Assembly: GCA_905250115.1 (NCBI GenBank) | Contig: CAJNOI010000238.1 | Span: 51,503 to 115,502 of the forward strand | Length of the DNA stretch: 64,000 nucleotides | From: Adineta steineri | Lineage: Eukaryota; Rotifera; Eurotatoria; Adinetida; Adinetidae | Direction of reading: 5' to 3' | Part shown: piece after piece, positions 1 through 13,542 of the stretch | Layout: each line of letters begins with the position of its first letter | Position numbering within the stretch: position 1 is the first letter of the stretch | Program-made: the position numbers and the translations under genes | The notes under the pieces: model-generated | What the model was told of the DNA's origin: nothing | Database searches by the model: none | What the model saw: only the letters and a program-made list of their open reading frames with translations

Positions 1-127
1 ACTCGGCCCAGTCGATCGGGCGGGCCGGGCAACGTTGAAGCGCCCGACCTTCTGGGCCGGGCGGGCCTTATCAGCTCGGCCCAGTAAATCGGGCGGGCCG
101 GGCCACGAAAAAGTGGCCCGATTTCGA
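1..127. repeat. GC-rich tandem repeat at window edge
   Basis: A strikingly GC-rich stretch in an otherwise AT-rich window. The string TCGGCCCAGT followed by CGATCGGGCGGGCCGGGC occurs near position 3, and again near position 76 with AAATCGGGCGGGCCGGGC, so the period is about 73 bp. The repeat abuts the polyketide synthase relic at about 118-133, exactly where the enoyl reductase reading frame loses its expected continuation. It therefore probably inserted into, or replaced the end of, that gene. The full length lies outside the window. Confidence 0.7.
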
Positions 128-3100
128 GGCCTGATGAACATGAACTTCTACCATACCTGGTAACAATTCTTTTTCTCTATCTTCTTCAATCCATGTTAAT
201 TCAGAAAGAACACGAGATTGTGGTACACAAAGACGGAATGATTTTTGATCAGCATCTCGTTTGGGAATAATAGAAATTTGTTCTAATTTACATTTCTCTT
301 GTTCATCATTATTTTGTAACATTTCATAATGCCATGTTAAATGTTGAACTTGATTTTGATTTGTATGATTAAGATGGCGGTCAATTTGACAAGTATCAGT
401 TGAATATCTTGAATTAATCATATATTCTATTAAAGTATGAATAAATATTAATTCATTATTTAATGATGTTTGAAGATCAATAAGTTTTAATCGATGTCAT
501 TCATATTCAGTTAGTAAAGTTCGTTCAAGACCAATAAATGGTGATGGAATTATATTAAGATTCGAATCATTATTTAATTGAGCATGATCTGTAAGAACAT
601 ACACAAATGGATGAAAATGTGGTGATAAGTTTTGAATTGTTTGAAGAATACGTGATAATATTCCAGATATAAATTCTTCATTTTGTTTAAATGCTAAATC
701 ATCATTATTTTCATTCAATGATACTTGATCAAGTTATCATGCAAAAATAATAGATACTTGTTTATAAGTAGTTAATAGAATTGATATTGAAGAACAAATA
801 ATACTTAATGTCGAATTTTGAATATAAAATTTGTTTTTATTATTTTGATCGTCTTTAGTAAATATTAACTATGTTTGATTTATTCTTTCATCAAGTCTTT
901 GTAATACTTCCTTTGATATTATTTTTTTATAAATAATCAATGTAGTTTCATATTGATTTAATAAAATTAAATCCTTAAATTTGTTCTAATAATGTTTTCC
1001 ATTGTTGAATATTATTTAATACACGATTATTATCATCATCATCATCAGATGACCACTATTGATCAATAAAACCAAAAATATGATGAAAATAATGAGAAAT
1101 ATGAACTATTTTAAGTAATTAAAGAATTCTTTTTTGTTAAGTCTTGATTACATTGAAGATGATTAGAAGAAAAAATAATATCAAATGATGCTATTGGTAT
1201 TTTTTCAAATGTTTTATTATCATATAAATCAATTGTTTCATCATAAATAATAGATAAATTTTTTGTTTGATTATTTATATGTGTATTAAATGTTTGTTGA
1301 GTATTTGCAAATTGTATTGAATCAGAATCAGCATAATGTAAATCAATTAATAAAAAGATCAAGAATAGGTAAAATATCTGAACAATCACTATCATTTAAC
1401 CAAAATATACGTCATCGATAATTTTCAAATGAATTATCTTTAGTTTGTTCATATTGTAATTGTAAATGTTGACAAATCGAATGAAAAATTTGTTGTGTTT
1501 TAGTTGCACTTAGAAGAGTTTTAACTTGTTGAAAAGTTTCTCCAATTTCCTCATCACCAACAAATATATCTAATCCATTTTTTTCTCCACTAAAAATATC
1601 TTTTAAATGTAAACCATGTTTATTTAATATGATTAAAAATGGTTTTAAACGAGGAGAACGTTCAATTAATTGAATAAGACGAAGTTGTGTTGAATGCCAT
1701 GTTACTCCTTCATGTAAAGTTGAAACAAGAGAACGACATACATTTAATAATGGATGATGTTGTTTATTTAAATCAAGATCTTTAATTGCCATCTGAGCAT
1801 AATAAGCAGCTAATTCATTAAATGGTTCTATTGATTCAATTAAATCTTGATTATTAATAGAATTAAGTTCGTTATTAAGAATTTGATTAGGTGATAGAAG
1901 TAAATGTGATATATCTTTTATTATTGGTGAATCAGTCCATACTCTTTTCATACAATAATCTTTTATAATTGTATTTAAATATGTTTTTTAATCAGTATTA
2001 GGTAAATCAGTTGTTAGATTTCATTTATCATCAATTGTTTTTTCCATTCACCCATCGACCAGATTGTATACGTTGAATTTGTTGAATATCAACACCTTCT
2101 AATGTAAATATTGGTTCTTCTATTTTATTACCCATTGGAAATATCCATAAATCAAGATTATATATTTCTTCTTGACCTATACCACATATATTATCATGAC
2201 AGAGTACACGTACTTCGACATTTGTTGATTGATTCATTTTTGTTTTAATTTTACTTGAATAAATAAATTTTTGGATACGTACTGGAAGAAATGTTGTGTC
2301 AATACCTGGTAATAAAACTAGAAATGGATGTAAAGAAGAATCCATTATAGATGGATGAAGTAAATAAAAAGATAAAGAATCATTATCATCATGATCATTT
2401 GATAATTCAGATATAACTGTAGTTGAAGTACCACGTAATGTTTTTATTTTTTTGAAAACTAGATCCATATTGATAAGCACTTGTTATATCTTGTGTTGTC
2501 CATCTATCAGGTATTGTTAATGATTTTGTTGTTTAGAATCTATTTCAATTTTACTTTGAACATGTAAAGTAAATTTATTTAATGAATATTTATTAAGATT
2601 ATCTTGATTACAAAATATAATATATCATTGACGTATTGGCATAATTATTAGTGTAAATACTTCAATTAACTTATGTTTATTAAGAATAAGTGCTTTAACA
2701 AATTTAACATCTTCAAAACTAATTGTTGGTTGTTTTTGATCATCTTTTGATGAGAGTAATTGATGACAAGCAGCTGTTGCAAGTTCAAGATAAGCAACAG
2801 CTGGAAAAAGAATTGCATCTTGAATTTTATGATCTTTTAAAAAAGAATGTTGTGGTAAATTAATATTAATAAGACTTTTCTATGTTGCACTTGTTTGTTC
2901 ATTTTCTTTTCTTTTTAATGTTAGAAGAATAAGTGGTGGTGATGATTGTTGCTGGTTTGTTAATTCATAACATTCACGAGTTGATTTTACTAAAACTGGA
3001 TGTGGTGAAGTTTCGAGAAAAACATTTTTTGCTTCATCTTTTATAATTAATGTTATAGCATCATAAAATCGAACAGTTTTTTCATACATTTGACTATCCA

Positions 3101-3165
3101 GTGGCATATTATCATCAGTAACACTTGAATAAAGTTTTGCTTTTGCACATACTGCGATATAATCT
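128..3165 (-). pseudogene. Type I highly reducing polyketide synthase relic (AT-DH-MT-psiKR-ER)
   Basis: Read on the minus strand, from high to low coordinates, polyketide synthase domains appear in the usual order. The end of an acyltransferase (SPHPVL, 2880-3165) comes first. A dehydratase follows, with an N-lobe motif HKIQDAILFP in which the usual glycine is aspartate, and a C-lobe motif HPSIMDSS near 2350. Next come a C-methyltransferase (SFDIIFSSNHLQ near 1170), a pseudo-ketoreductase segment (IGLERTLLTEY near 520) and the start of an enoyl reductase (LPGMVEVHVH near 140). The frame is broken by several stops and frameshifts between these blocks. The ketosynthase, active ketoreductase and carrier protein are not seen. 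A GT-AG intron at about 3166-3213 separates the block from further minus-strand sequence I could not assign. Known role of the family: iterative polyketide assembly. This copy cannot make a full protein; sequencing error could account for a few but hardly all of the breaks. Confidence 0.8.
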
Positions 3166-3649
3166 TAAAAAAAAATAAAATTTCAATATAAAATAAAATA
3201 TAGTAATATTCTTACTGTTTTCAGATGTTTCTTGTTGTTCTCCAGCATTTTCTTTCACGCAATTAATTCAATTTCCTCGATTGCATGATATTAAAACTTC
3301 TATATGATCACCTTGTAAGGTTACATCATAAAATATAGGGTGCAAATGAATAAATATCAGGAGGTAATGATGATGTCCAATCATTGATAAAAGCTATAAT
3401 AATTAAGTTTTCTTTTTTATTATACTAAAATATAAAATAAATTATATTACCTCGAAAAAGTTTTTTTGTTCAAATACAAAACACACTTAAGTTTTGTTCG
3501 CTGCAATATCAACAGTCCATATTTGAATTGAATTTCATATATGAGGATAATATATATGAATAGTCATCTTGATAGAAATATATGAAACAATTTTATTTCA
3601 CAAAATAAAATTGGTGATGAATATCTATAACACAAAAAATATGTTATTA

Positions 3650-4055
3650 CCTATATGTACATTGAAAATGATTTTGAATGAATATGAAATATGATTTTTC
3701 TATAGCGTATATGAAGGAGAGTCTTGTTTACTTGTATACACTTTATAAATAGTTATCGATGATTATAAAATACAATCATCCTTGTTATGACGTGTTTCAA
3801 GGAGACACATTCGTACTCGTATGCATATTAGAGGTAATTATAGATGATTTTAAAAAATAATTTTTTTTATGATGGGTATGGCGAAGATAAATTATTCCTT
3901 GTATGCTCATTAAAAAGAATTTCGAATGATTTTAAAATATGATATTTTTTATGGCGTATATCAAAAAGATAGATTCTTATCTGTATGTACATTAAAAGTA
4001 ATTACTAATGATTCTAAAATATAATCATTTGGTGTGACAGGTAAGAAGGAGAATG
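3650..4055. repeat. Degenerate tandem satellite, about 82-bp unit, about five copies
   Basis: Units start near 3650, 3730, 3815, 3897 and 3979, giving spacings of about 80-85 bp. Each unit runs roughly: TGTATGCACATTA, then TAATT, then ATGATTTTAAAATA, then a T-run, then TATGGCGTAT, then AAGGAGA. Copies are diverged, so the array looks old. It lies just upstream (minus-strand sense) of the polyketide synthase relic. Confidence 0.65.
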
Positions 4056-5719
4056 AAAAAAAATCACTTAATTGATTTTACAAAATGTAATCTATTCAAG
4101 ATGTTTTCACCACCATGAACAAGACTGATGTTTTCATATATTCTTATTATACAATATCAATTTGAAAAGCAGTTATAGAGAATGAAAAATGATATTCTAG
4201 CGGTGCTCATATGTATTCACCCGTAAATTTCTATTTGTTTTTGAGAATACGATATTCAAAAAAATAAAAGTAATAACATCTGTTTTCAAATTATAAAATC
4301 GAAATCGAATACATACAGGCACGTCTAAAAATTCGCATTTTATTGAGCAATTGGAACATCTTCTATAAATCTTTCTAAAATAGATATAATCGAATTAAAT
4401 GATGATAATTGTACAATAATTTAAATGGTTAATTGAATTACTTATATAATTTAATAACAATTTTTGGAGTGTCCGTTACGTTTCATAATCAGATGCTTAA
4501 ATATGAAAAACGGTTGTTCTTCTAAAATAAAAATAAATAATATAAGGACAAAGAGTAATAAAAAGTATTAACTTCAGTAATATTCTCTTTATCTAAATAT
4601 TTATTTCTATCAAAAATTCAGATTAATATGCATCAGTCTATTGTTCTGTAAGTGACAGACAGATTATCAAAAGACACGAATAAATGAGATTATAACTGTT
4701 TAAAGAAAGCAACTTTAAAAACTTTGAGTTTTTTATCCAAGGTATCTTTTATCTTAATACCATTAGAATGTAAAAGCTAATTATTATTTGTATGCAAATC
4801 TGCCCTCTATAATATGTATTACTCTAACTCGATACAACTATCAACTTTCTATTCTCCAAACATATCGAAGAGAGATAAAAAAAAGACAAGTCAAGGAGAG
4901 GAAGAGACTAGAGAGAGAGCGAAGGTGAAAGACATCGATAAAAATGCACGGAGAGAGAAAATATATCGAGAGGAAAGAAAGAAGAAACAGGTAGTAGGGG
5001 AGAAAAAGAGCACGTGTTAGTGAAATAGACAAAAGGATGTCCGCCAACTTTTTTGGGCACAACTGTACACTTAAGTTTTCGTTTTAGTTTATTTTTCTTT
5101 AAATAAACTGTACCGTAATAACAAAGATTTTATGTAAACAAACAAATTCTTTTATATAAAAAAAAAGAAAATTAATCTGTTATTTATTAATTATATCATA
5201 ATGTTTTTGTCATCGTTGAATATATCTAGAGAATATCTTTTAATTTTGTTAATCATTGTGAAGAAAAAAGAACTGTGATACTTCGAAATCTATTGCTATA
5301 GAAAATTAAAAGATTCATTTAAAAAAACGCGAAATATTTTTTAAACGATTTAATATTAAATTCCATTAAATTATTTTGAAAATAAGAATGAAATATTATT
5401 TCTATTGATAATATACTCAACCATACGTTCGTTGATTCTCAAATATTTTCATATCAAAATAAAATCAATAAAAACATAAAGCATAACATTGACATATAAT
5501 TTAATAGGCTTTTTCAATATGTTTATTTTCTTATGATTTAATATTTATTGAAAAAGTTTATTTTATATATATTGATGTTTCATAAAATTCTGTTTTATAT
5601 AGTCTTGATGAAAATAGATGTACAATAAAACTAATCATTTGTAAAAAATAAAATATCCTTGTCATCATAATCATAATTAAGTAGATGATAAATTTCTATA
5701 AAATTATTTTTGATTATTA

Positions 5720-5770
5720 GAGGGTGTGGGTGAGGGTATCGTGTGGGTACGGGTGTGAGTGTGGGTGTGG
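5720..5770 (+). repeat. Interstitial telomere-like TGTGGG tract
   Basis: About 50 bases built from GTGTGGGTG, GAGGGTA, CGGGTGTGAG and GTGGGTGTGG, with the G-rich strand on plus. The hexamer TGTGGG is the telomere repeat reported for the bdelloid Adineta. No gene surrounds it. This is the longest of the several such tracts in the window. Confidence 0.65.
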
Positions 5771-6019
5771 CTAAAGATATAAAAATTAAAATATATATGA
5801 CCTTCAAAATTTTTTATTCTAAAAAGTATTAATTCCAGTTTGAAAAAAAAACGTTCATTACTTGTAATAGATGTGTCTTAGTCACACATATCATGGTATG
5901 ATCACTATCTTATCTTCTACTTTTTTTCAGTTTATGAGTATTATTACAAAGTTCTAATATATCAAAATGTCGTGAACAATTCAGATCGGAAATACCATCT
6001 CGTCTGTCTAGTAGGTAAG

Positions 6020-9000
6020 CGTAATACTTTGATAATTTCTTTTAACTTACATCAGTTGATTGTTTTCTTTTTGATTTATGTTTTGATGAAGCTCTTGTTG
6101 TTTGCGCTTTATCAATTTGTATCATTATTGTTAAAATATGTATACGTTGTTGTTCTTGTTGTTTAGCTGCATTATTAATTAATTTAAAACATACATGTTT
6201 TAAACCAAATTCATTCGTAACAAATCCGACATTTGTTTTATTATTATCAAGTGGAAAATGTGTTTGTATATGATTTGGTAAACGAAATTATAATCGACAA
6301 CGTTGTGATTGTATCGCATGAGTATTAGTATTTTCAAATCGACGAAATTGTTCTGTTATTAATTGAATTTTAAAAACATCAGCTGTTGATTGATCACAAT
6401 TAGATAAAATTGTTTCCATTTGTATTTGTTTACACGAAAGTGGAAATAATGATATTGTAACAATATCAACATGTGTACGTAACTCAGTTAATTGAATATT
6501 ATCTTTAGCTAAACCAACTTGTAATAAACAAACATTTATTTTAAATAATTGTAAAGATATTTTTGTTGCTGATAAATCTACTGATGTTATAGAAGGATTT
6601 GATTTTGTTTTTGCTTGAATATGAAGACCACCAAGAATAGATATTGGATGAATATCATATGTTTTCCATTTTTCAATATATGTTGTTAAACTTTCAAGCA
6701 TAAGTGGTGTTAAAAGAATATTAAATGCTCCGATAAATCGAAGACATACTTCTCTTTCTGTAGCAATTATATCTGATGCATTTACTGGTGATATTGTTTG
6801 AGCAATTGAAAGACGTGGCCGAGAATTTGCTGTTGTTGTTGATGATGATGTTTGTGATTGAGATTGTTATTGTTGAGATGGTGGTTGTCGAGATTATGGA
6901 GTAGTAAATGACTGTGAAGATGGAGACATTTCAGATAAATATGAGCAACAAAAACTTTGAGATACACAATTAAAATCAAGTATTGGACGAGGATCAATTT
7001 GATCTTGTTGAATATTTAGTAGGAATGTAGCAATACTGGACCGTGTTGAAGAACAATAATGAAATAAATAACGAATATATATTATGCATAAAAGAGTCGA
7101 TTTTGGTATACGCATTTTCATTTGATTACGTAAACTTATCCATGAAGAACTAGGAAGAGATGGTTGTAGTACAGTATTATATTCCATGTTTGATGCAGTT
7201 CCCTAAAAGATAGAAAAATTTCTATTATATCTCATCTTTAAACAAATTATTCAATTCTTAATATTTGAAAAATCTGAATATACTTTTTTACTGTATTTAG
7301 CTATGTATAATATGAATCGAAAAAATCGAGATAATTCTTTTTTGAAAGGCTTAAAATCGAAATTCATCAGTCTAGTTTGTTTCCTATATAAAATAAGTAG
7401 CTCAAAGTTAGTTAGTATATGAAATAGTAGAAAAAATAAGTAATGTTGATTTTTGTAATTATGACTATCTCACTAAATAAATAAATCTAATATCGCAGAA
7501 CAAAAAAACTATGATTGATTTTTCTTTCAAATGATATACATACTTTTTGAGGTAGAAAAGTTGTACTATTTCTTGTTTGTTGTCTTCGTAGTATTTCTTC
7601 TAATGCTGTTAATGAATCAATTGATAATGAACGTGATGAATTTGTTGATAGATTTTATTTATTACCAATTGATGTTAAAAATAGATTTAAATCTGAATGT
7701 ATTGATGATAAAGTTAATGATTGTTGTTGCATTATAGTTAATGATGATATTGGTGATGATTCCGTAATATTATTTGTATTATTATTTAAAGTTGAATTTA
7801 AACTTGTTTGACTTGCACTTGTTAATGATAAATGTTGATTAGATGTTAAATAATCATCACTTCCTGGTTTTTGAGGTGATGAAACGATATTTATATTATT
7901 TAATAGTATTGAAGATGATGAACGTTTATGTTCATTTCATTCAATAATTGATTTATGTTTTAAATTCATTAATAAATTAGTACGTGATAATGAATATAAA
8001 TCTGTTGGTACACTACGTTATAATGGATTATCATTTATATTTTGATGTTGTTCATTAGATTGTTTATGTTGTCCACAAACATCAAATGGATAAAAAGTTT
8101 CTTCATCATCTAATTCATGATGAAATCGATTAACATGTTCAGATATAAAATGTGAATGTAAAACATGTAAATCCGGACGGAATAATGAACGACCAAATAA
8201 TGATTGTTCACTAAGACGAAATGTACTTTTAAAAAATTGTTCACCTTGTACAAGTGTATAATAATTTGTTGAACCACCAAGACATGCACATGATAATATA
8301 TTAGAATTGGTTGCTGAACCAACATAAGATGGATGGTTTAGATTTATTGATATTGTTGGAATATTTAATGTTTGTTAAAATTTAGGATTATAAAGAAAAT
8401 GAAATGGTTGGGAATGTTGATCATGTCGACGAAGAAATTCTAATTGTTCATTTATTGTAGCAGGTGTTGGTGGATGACATTCAAATTTTGCATTAATACG
8501 TAATTCAGGAACACTTATTGAACCAGCTTTTAACCATGAGCCAGGATAAAGACGTAATAATTGTCGAATTTGTATTGTACCAACTTTTAAAGTTAAACTT
8601 TCATTACATAATGATGTATGTATATCACACATACATAGATGAATAGGTGCTATCCAAAACAACAAAATTATGAAAGATGAAGAAGTAGACAGAATATTTC
8701 TTACTTGAATATTAACAGCATTTTCAACTTCAATGAGATTAAGATCAATTGAATCTAAACTAAATCTAAGTACATCATATTTAAGTTTTTCAGTCCATTT
8801 TGCTTTATCAATATATGGTGAACGAGCAAGAGTATATATTCATCTTCCATTATTTGCGAATAAAATTTTTAACAAAACCTAAGATTTTTTTCTAACTAAA
8901 AACAATAGAATGATATTATTTATAAAAAAAAGATTTTTTTATTTTTGATATCTTACCTGAATTTTTGTTAAACGAGCTGAGATTTTATCAAGTATAATTT

Positions 9001-9120
9001 CCATTTACCAAGCATATTCAAGTATTTCACGTTCAGGTGGTAAACCTTCATGCGAAAGCATTGCATGACCACGAATACTTAAACCAGATGATTGAAGACA
9101 TCCAGTAGATAAATGTTGAT
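6020..9120 (-). pseudogene. BLTP1: BLTP1 (KIAA1109/Tweek) bridge-like lipid transfer protein relic
   Basis: Minus-strand coding blocks resemble the very large VPS13-like lipid transfer protein BLTP1, which moves phospholipids at ER contact sites. The best anchor is at about 8960-9120, reading GLSIRGHAMLSHEGLP and then LEYAW, followed by a stop where the family has a hydrophobic residue. Further blocks are VGTIQIRQLLRLYPGSWL (about 8560), EQLEFLRRHDQHSQ (about 8430), SLSIDSLTALEEILRR (about 7600) and a beta-rich stretch at 6288-6701, then a stop where RCRL should run into FRLPNH. Short GT-AG introns remain recognisable, for example near 8660-8705. At least five in-frame stops interrupt otherwise clean reading, all separate base changes rather than one large lesion. 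This fits decay of one duplicate in a genome with gene pairs. Family assignment is from remembered motifs and needs a search. Confidence 0.6.
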
Positions 9121-9639
9121 CTGTTTTATTTCTTTAGATGAAAAAGAAAAGAATTGTTAGAGTTATTCAGAGATCGATAAATATATCATTCATATTTATT
9201 TAATTAGTAAGATCAAGATACAAATTAGAAGTAATACCTTAGCATGTTGAAATCCGATAATCTCACTTAAATGACTTAGTCTTTAGACTATTTTAATAAC
9301 TAAGTAAATTTGAAAATCATACTATGATGAGGTAAATACTTGAATATCATTGTTTGGGCTTATCTATTTGTTAGTAGATGAGTAATCAAGAGTTTTTGAG
9401 ATCATAAATATTTTTCTCAAATAATCTTATTCGAAAATTCTTAATACGAAAGCATTACTAAGTACTAGCCAATGGACCTAATTCGTTTTCTGACATATAT
9501 CAAAAGATAAGCTGATTTGATGGGTTCAGATGAAAGTTACATTTCTTCTTTGTAGCATGTAAAGAATGTTTAGAGATTCCAATCGAATTTTAAATATACT
9601 TACAATAATCGAATCTTCGACATAAACATTAATTGGTAG

Positions 9640-11690
9640 AAAAAATACTTATAATCTTGTTTCATCAAGATCAATTGTCAATTCAAAGCAAAGTCGTTTA
9701 CAAAAAGCTATTAGACATGGTTCATCATCCGTATGCTACAATACAAGATTTTATTAAAAGAATCAAATAATTATGTTCATTCACGATTTTTATTCTAGAT
9801 GAAACGGAATGTTTGGATGAATCTAATGGAAAATAAATAAATGAACATATTTTCATAAAATAAGTTAAATTATTAAATACATTAATAATTTGTTTTGAAT
9901 GGATGTTCAGACTTTTACAAATGCAAAAATTTTCTAATTGACCATTAACTAATCAAAAAATAAAAATCTCTACCTTATATTCTATTCGATTTGTTAAATT
10001 GAAGATTCATGTTAAATATTAATGTATTGTGTTGAACATTAGAATGTTTGTTAATAAAACTTGAACTTGTTTTTTTAAACAGCATGTAATAATAAATGTT
10101 GAGTTTGATAATAAATTAAAATTTATTTCAATTAATTGAAATATTAAAATAAAGAAATTTAGAGTTTTCATCTTGAGTTATATAATTATTGTAAAGATCT
10201 ATTTGAGAATGATAAAGCTTTTAACCAATTTGTTGTTTTTAAAAACCAAACCGAATTTTCCATAAACATTTGTATCTTCTTGTGAATCGTATTTTTTAGA
10301 AATACATTTTGATGATTTTATATGTTTAGTTTCAATTTGTTCTTCATCTTGCTGAGTATTATCAATTTTTTGAATTTGATAAAAAAAATTTCATTAAAAA
10401 TTTGATCAATAAATGCATAAGTATTAATTCCATTGGAATCATTCTGTGAATTTAAAGTTCTATTAATTAATGTTACAAATGATAAATATTTTATTAATTG
10501 ATTCATTTTTATCATTTTAAATAAAACGACTCATCGAAAATCTATCAAATGTAAGTCGATGTTGTATAATAGATAAAGATTTTTTATTATCATTTGAATC
10601 TGTATCCATTTGTAATTTTTCTAAATAAATTAAAATATTTTTATTTGAATATGAATTCATTAGAATAAGTATTTGTGAAGCATTCAATGTAAAATCCGTT
10701 TTATATTCAATTGAATGTTTATCATACTTTTGTAAAATCGATGAAAGAAAACTTGGTTCATTACAAGATGTATCTTTATCTTTTTGTTGTTGTTGATTTG
10801 TTTAAAATGAATTAATTAATGAAGATAATATAAGTTGTAGATATCTATAAAGAAAAAGCAAATTTTGTTTTTGAATTTAATCTATAATAAATGAATATTG
10901 TTCTTTGGTTTTCCTTTGATAATTAAATGAAGATAAATCAAATGTAATTAAATCATTTCGTTTATTCTCTTCTAAAAGAATATATTCATAACGAGATTTT
11001 ATATAAAGATGAATAACATCTTGAGAATATGTGGGTGAGCAGGATAGATATAACATACCCTTCTATTGAACCATTTGATTCAATATCATAAGTTTTTATA
11101 TTTACTGATGCTTCAGTTATTTCAAATAAAATATGTAAAAATTCTTCTGTATGATATGTTAAATCTAATAATGCACATAACAAAATAATATCAATCTTAA
11201 ATAAATATTTTAATACAAAATTGAATTAAAGTTGTGTTATTTGATGTCGAGATCAGTTTTAATTTCAATCTGTTTTTCAATATTTTACTTTTCTTCTTAA
11301 AGAATTTTTTGAACAGGTATCATTTTTTCAATTGTTTCATATTGTTCTTTCGTATTTGTTGAATCTTTTTGATTTTTTGATTTTAATTTCTATTAGTTTT
11401 AAAAAATAATATAGAATAAAATAAAATAAAAAAAGAACAAACTTGATTTTGTTTTTGTTGTTTTTGATCAAATGTTTGTGGATATAAAATTGTTTTCATT
11501 AATTTTAATAAACCAAAAAAATGTGTGTCAGATATTCGATAACTAATCGATGAATTATTACCATTTGCTTTTCTTCTTAAAATAAATAATAAATAATTAT
11601 CTCTCATTTCCTTTTTCACACTAGATATAAGAATCTCATAATATTCCGAAGAATCTCGATATATGCTCAATTTCATAAACATTTAAAGGA
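9640..11690 (-). pseudogene. Probable upstream part of the BLTP1-like relic
   Basis: Minus-strand fragments continue upstream of the BLTP1 block. They include LIAFCKRLCFELTIDLDE near 9690, a block near 10560-10800 containing TLNASQILILMNSYSNKN, a block at about 10925-11180 containing YEYILLEENKRNDLITFDLS and ILFEITEASVNIKTYDIE, and another at 11383-11682. They share the beta-strand-rich, repetitive look of bridge-like lipid transfer proteins and lie in the right order for the same gene. The evidence is weaker than for 6020-9120: I recognise no diagnostic motif, and the blocks are separated by stops and AT-rich sequence. They could instead be a separate decayed gene. Confidence 0.4.
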
Positions 11691-13542
11691 AGACATTTGC
11701 TTGGTTATTTTGAATATTATTATCTTACCTCTAGGTATTAAACAAGATGAATGTCTGTTATTTTACTTTTTTCTCAAACTTAAATACGAGACTCCAGTCA
11801 TATTATGTCATTAATGTAAGATGTAATAATCCTATCGTATTATAAAGTAAATGGATATATCTTTCTGTGCGTTCACCATTTTAACGAACACATGACTGGG
11901 TCACAAGACACTTTTATTTTAGTTTAAAATACGAAAAAGGTCAATGCATATTGTCTTATTGCTTCACTGATTTTAAATATAATAACCCTATCGTATTATA
12001 AAGTCAATGGATATATCTTTCAATGCACTCACCATTTTAATAATCACATACCGTGATCACGATACGCTAAGACTAAAATAACTTCAAATGATTTAAAACT
12101 GTAAGCTTACATGTCTTGCTCATCTTTTGTACAATAGAATAGAAAATATGTAATATACAGAGTTTCTTATAATCACAATTTATTTTCGGTATTATTTAAC
12201 TAGAAGAAAATCATTTGTACTTACTTATTTTTGTATTGTATGCTCTTTGCACTATAGGTTCTTTTTGTTTATGTTCTATTTTCCACTTGTTATGTTCTTT
12301 TCATTAATTCAATTATTATTTTAATAAAATAATAGTCAAATTTAATAGACTGATTGTTTTTTTTTGATTTATAATACTTAAAATTTTCGTTAAAGAGTTA
12401 GTTGATATTATTATTGTTCGCTATATTTATAACTTTTGTTTACTTTTAATCTAAGAAACTGTAGATCTTTTTCACAAAGGTGATACTTTTGAAATAGTAG
12501 TCAATTTGAGACTAATTGAAAAATAAAATTCTACATGTACGTCAAATACTTTCCATCACAAAATCAATATTTATGAATTTAATTTGAATCATTATATTTT
12601 CATGTGTATTCATGTGAGATATCAATATATTACTGTTCATATATCGTTTCAGAATAGTTTAACAATTATATCTGTATACCATTTCGTGTTTTAATTTTGA
12701 ATATAGCATATTTATATGTATGAAGCTGCTGATGAAATATTACTAGTATCAAGTTGTTACGAACCTCAGAAAGGTATGAACCATAATAATAGTAAAATAC
12801 AGATCTATATCTTATTGTTAATATATGACAAGCAAGCAGATTTATCCTGAATATTTATTTAGACATATAAAAAGCGATGAGTATGACTGGCAATCAACGG
12901 ATTCAATAAATGTTGATTAAAATTAAATGTGAAAGTATTTTTTACTCACTTAAAAGATAATTCTCAACCTTCTTATTTCTATTGCTCTAATCCTGTATCT
13001 TTGGTGTCTCTAACTCAACTTCCTATCTTAACATTTTCTATTTTTTCAAACAATTAAATTCGATGATGAGATTGTAAGCACTATATCTGGTTTATTTGAA
13101 AGAAAACGACAGAAGAGAAGAACAAGAAGAAAGAGAAGAAAAGAAAGAGAGAAAGAAAGAGAAAGAGAGGAAGAAAAAAAATAAGATGATATATTTCATC
13201 AACGTATGGTGTACATATATATGTACTTGGTTATGTGATAATGAAGTTGATGAAAGTGAATTGTTCATTTTCAAAATTTTCTTTATTCCAGCATAGTTGT
13301 GTCTTTTCGAATGATACATCTAAAAATTCATATTTATCAATTGCTCAAGTTAGTGATGATTGTCTCTGTAGAATGTATTTAAAAAAAGAAAATGAAAATC
13401 CACAACCGAAATCAACACGAAAAAATTTGTAGTTTATTGGTTTTGTAAAAACTATTTTTATTAAAGTGTTAGCATTAGATAAAATGTATTAGAGAATAAA
13501 ATAAAATCTTTAGATGTCACTTCACGTATTGTAAGAAATAAT
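11691..13542. other. Gene-poor AT-rich tract
   Basis: No gene is recognised. The tract holds a 60-bp direct repeat pair (11825-12040) and a purine-rich low-complexity block at about 13100-13185 that produces open frames rich in K, E and R on plus and S, F and L on minus. The last 100 bases are probably the 3' flank of the minus-strand secreted-protein gene. Confidence 0.5.
11825..12040. repeat. Pair of 60-bp direct repeats, 156-bp spacing
   Basis: The segment 11825-11884 recurs at 11981-12040 with a handful of mismatches. Both contain CCTATCGTATTATAAAGT, ATGGATATATCTTTC and TCACCATTTTAA. This looks like an old tandem duplication or two units of a dispersed repeat. No coding sense is seen. 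Confidence 0.7.

Larger units (their letters stand above)
3214..6019. other. Gene-poor tract between two pseudogenes
   Basis: No convincing gene is seen. The first 200 bases could hold a further minus-strand exon of the polyketide synthase relic, but the reading contains stops. The tract holds a degenerate satellite (3650-4055), a purine-rich low-complexity block (about 4860-5010) that creates spurious open frames on both strands, and a telomere-like tract (5720-5770). Confidence 0.6.

Noticed and set aside
3650..4055. CRISPR array
   Set aside because: Units are diverged and contiguous without unique spacers, and the host is eukaryotic.
4814..5062. Overlapping open frames on both strands (K/E/R-rich on plus, L/F/S-rich on minus)
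   Set aside because: Both come from one purine-rich low-complexity block; no conserved motif, start context or splice partner.
13096..13319. Open frames on both strands over a GAAAGA-rich tract
   Set aside because: Low-complexity artefact like that at 4814-5062.
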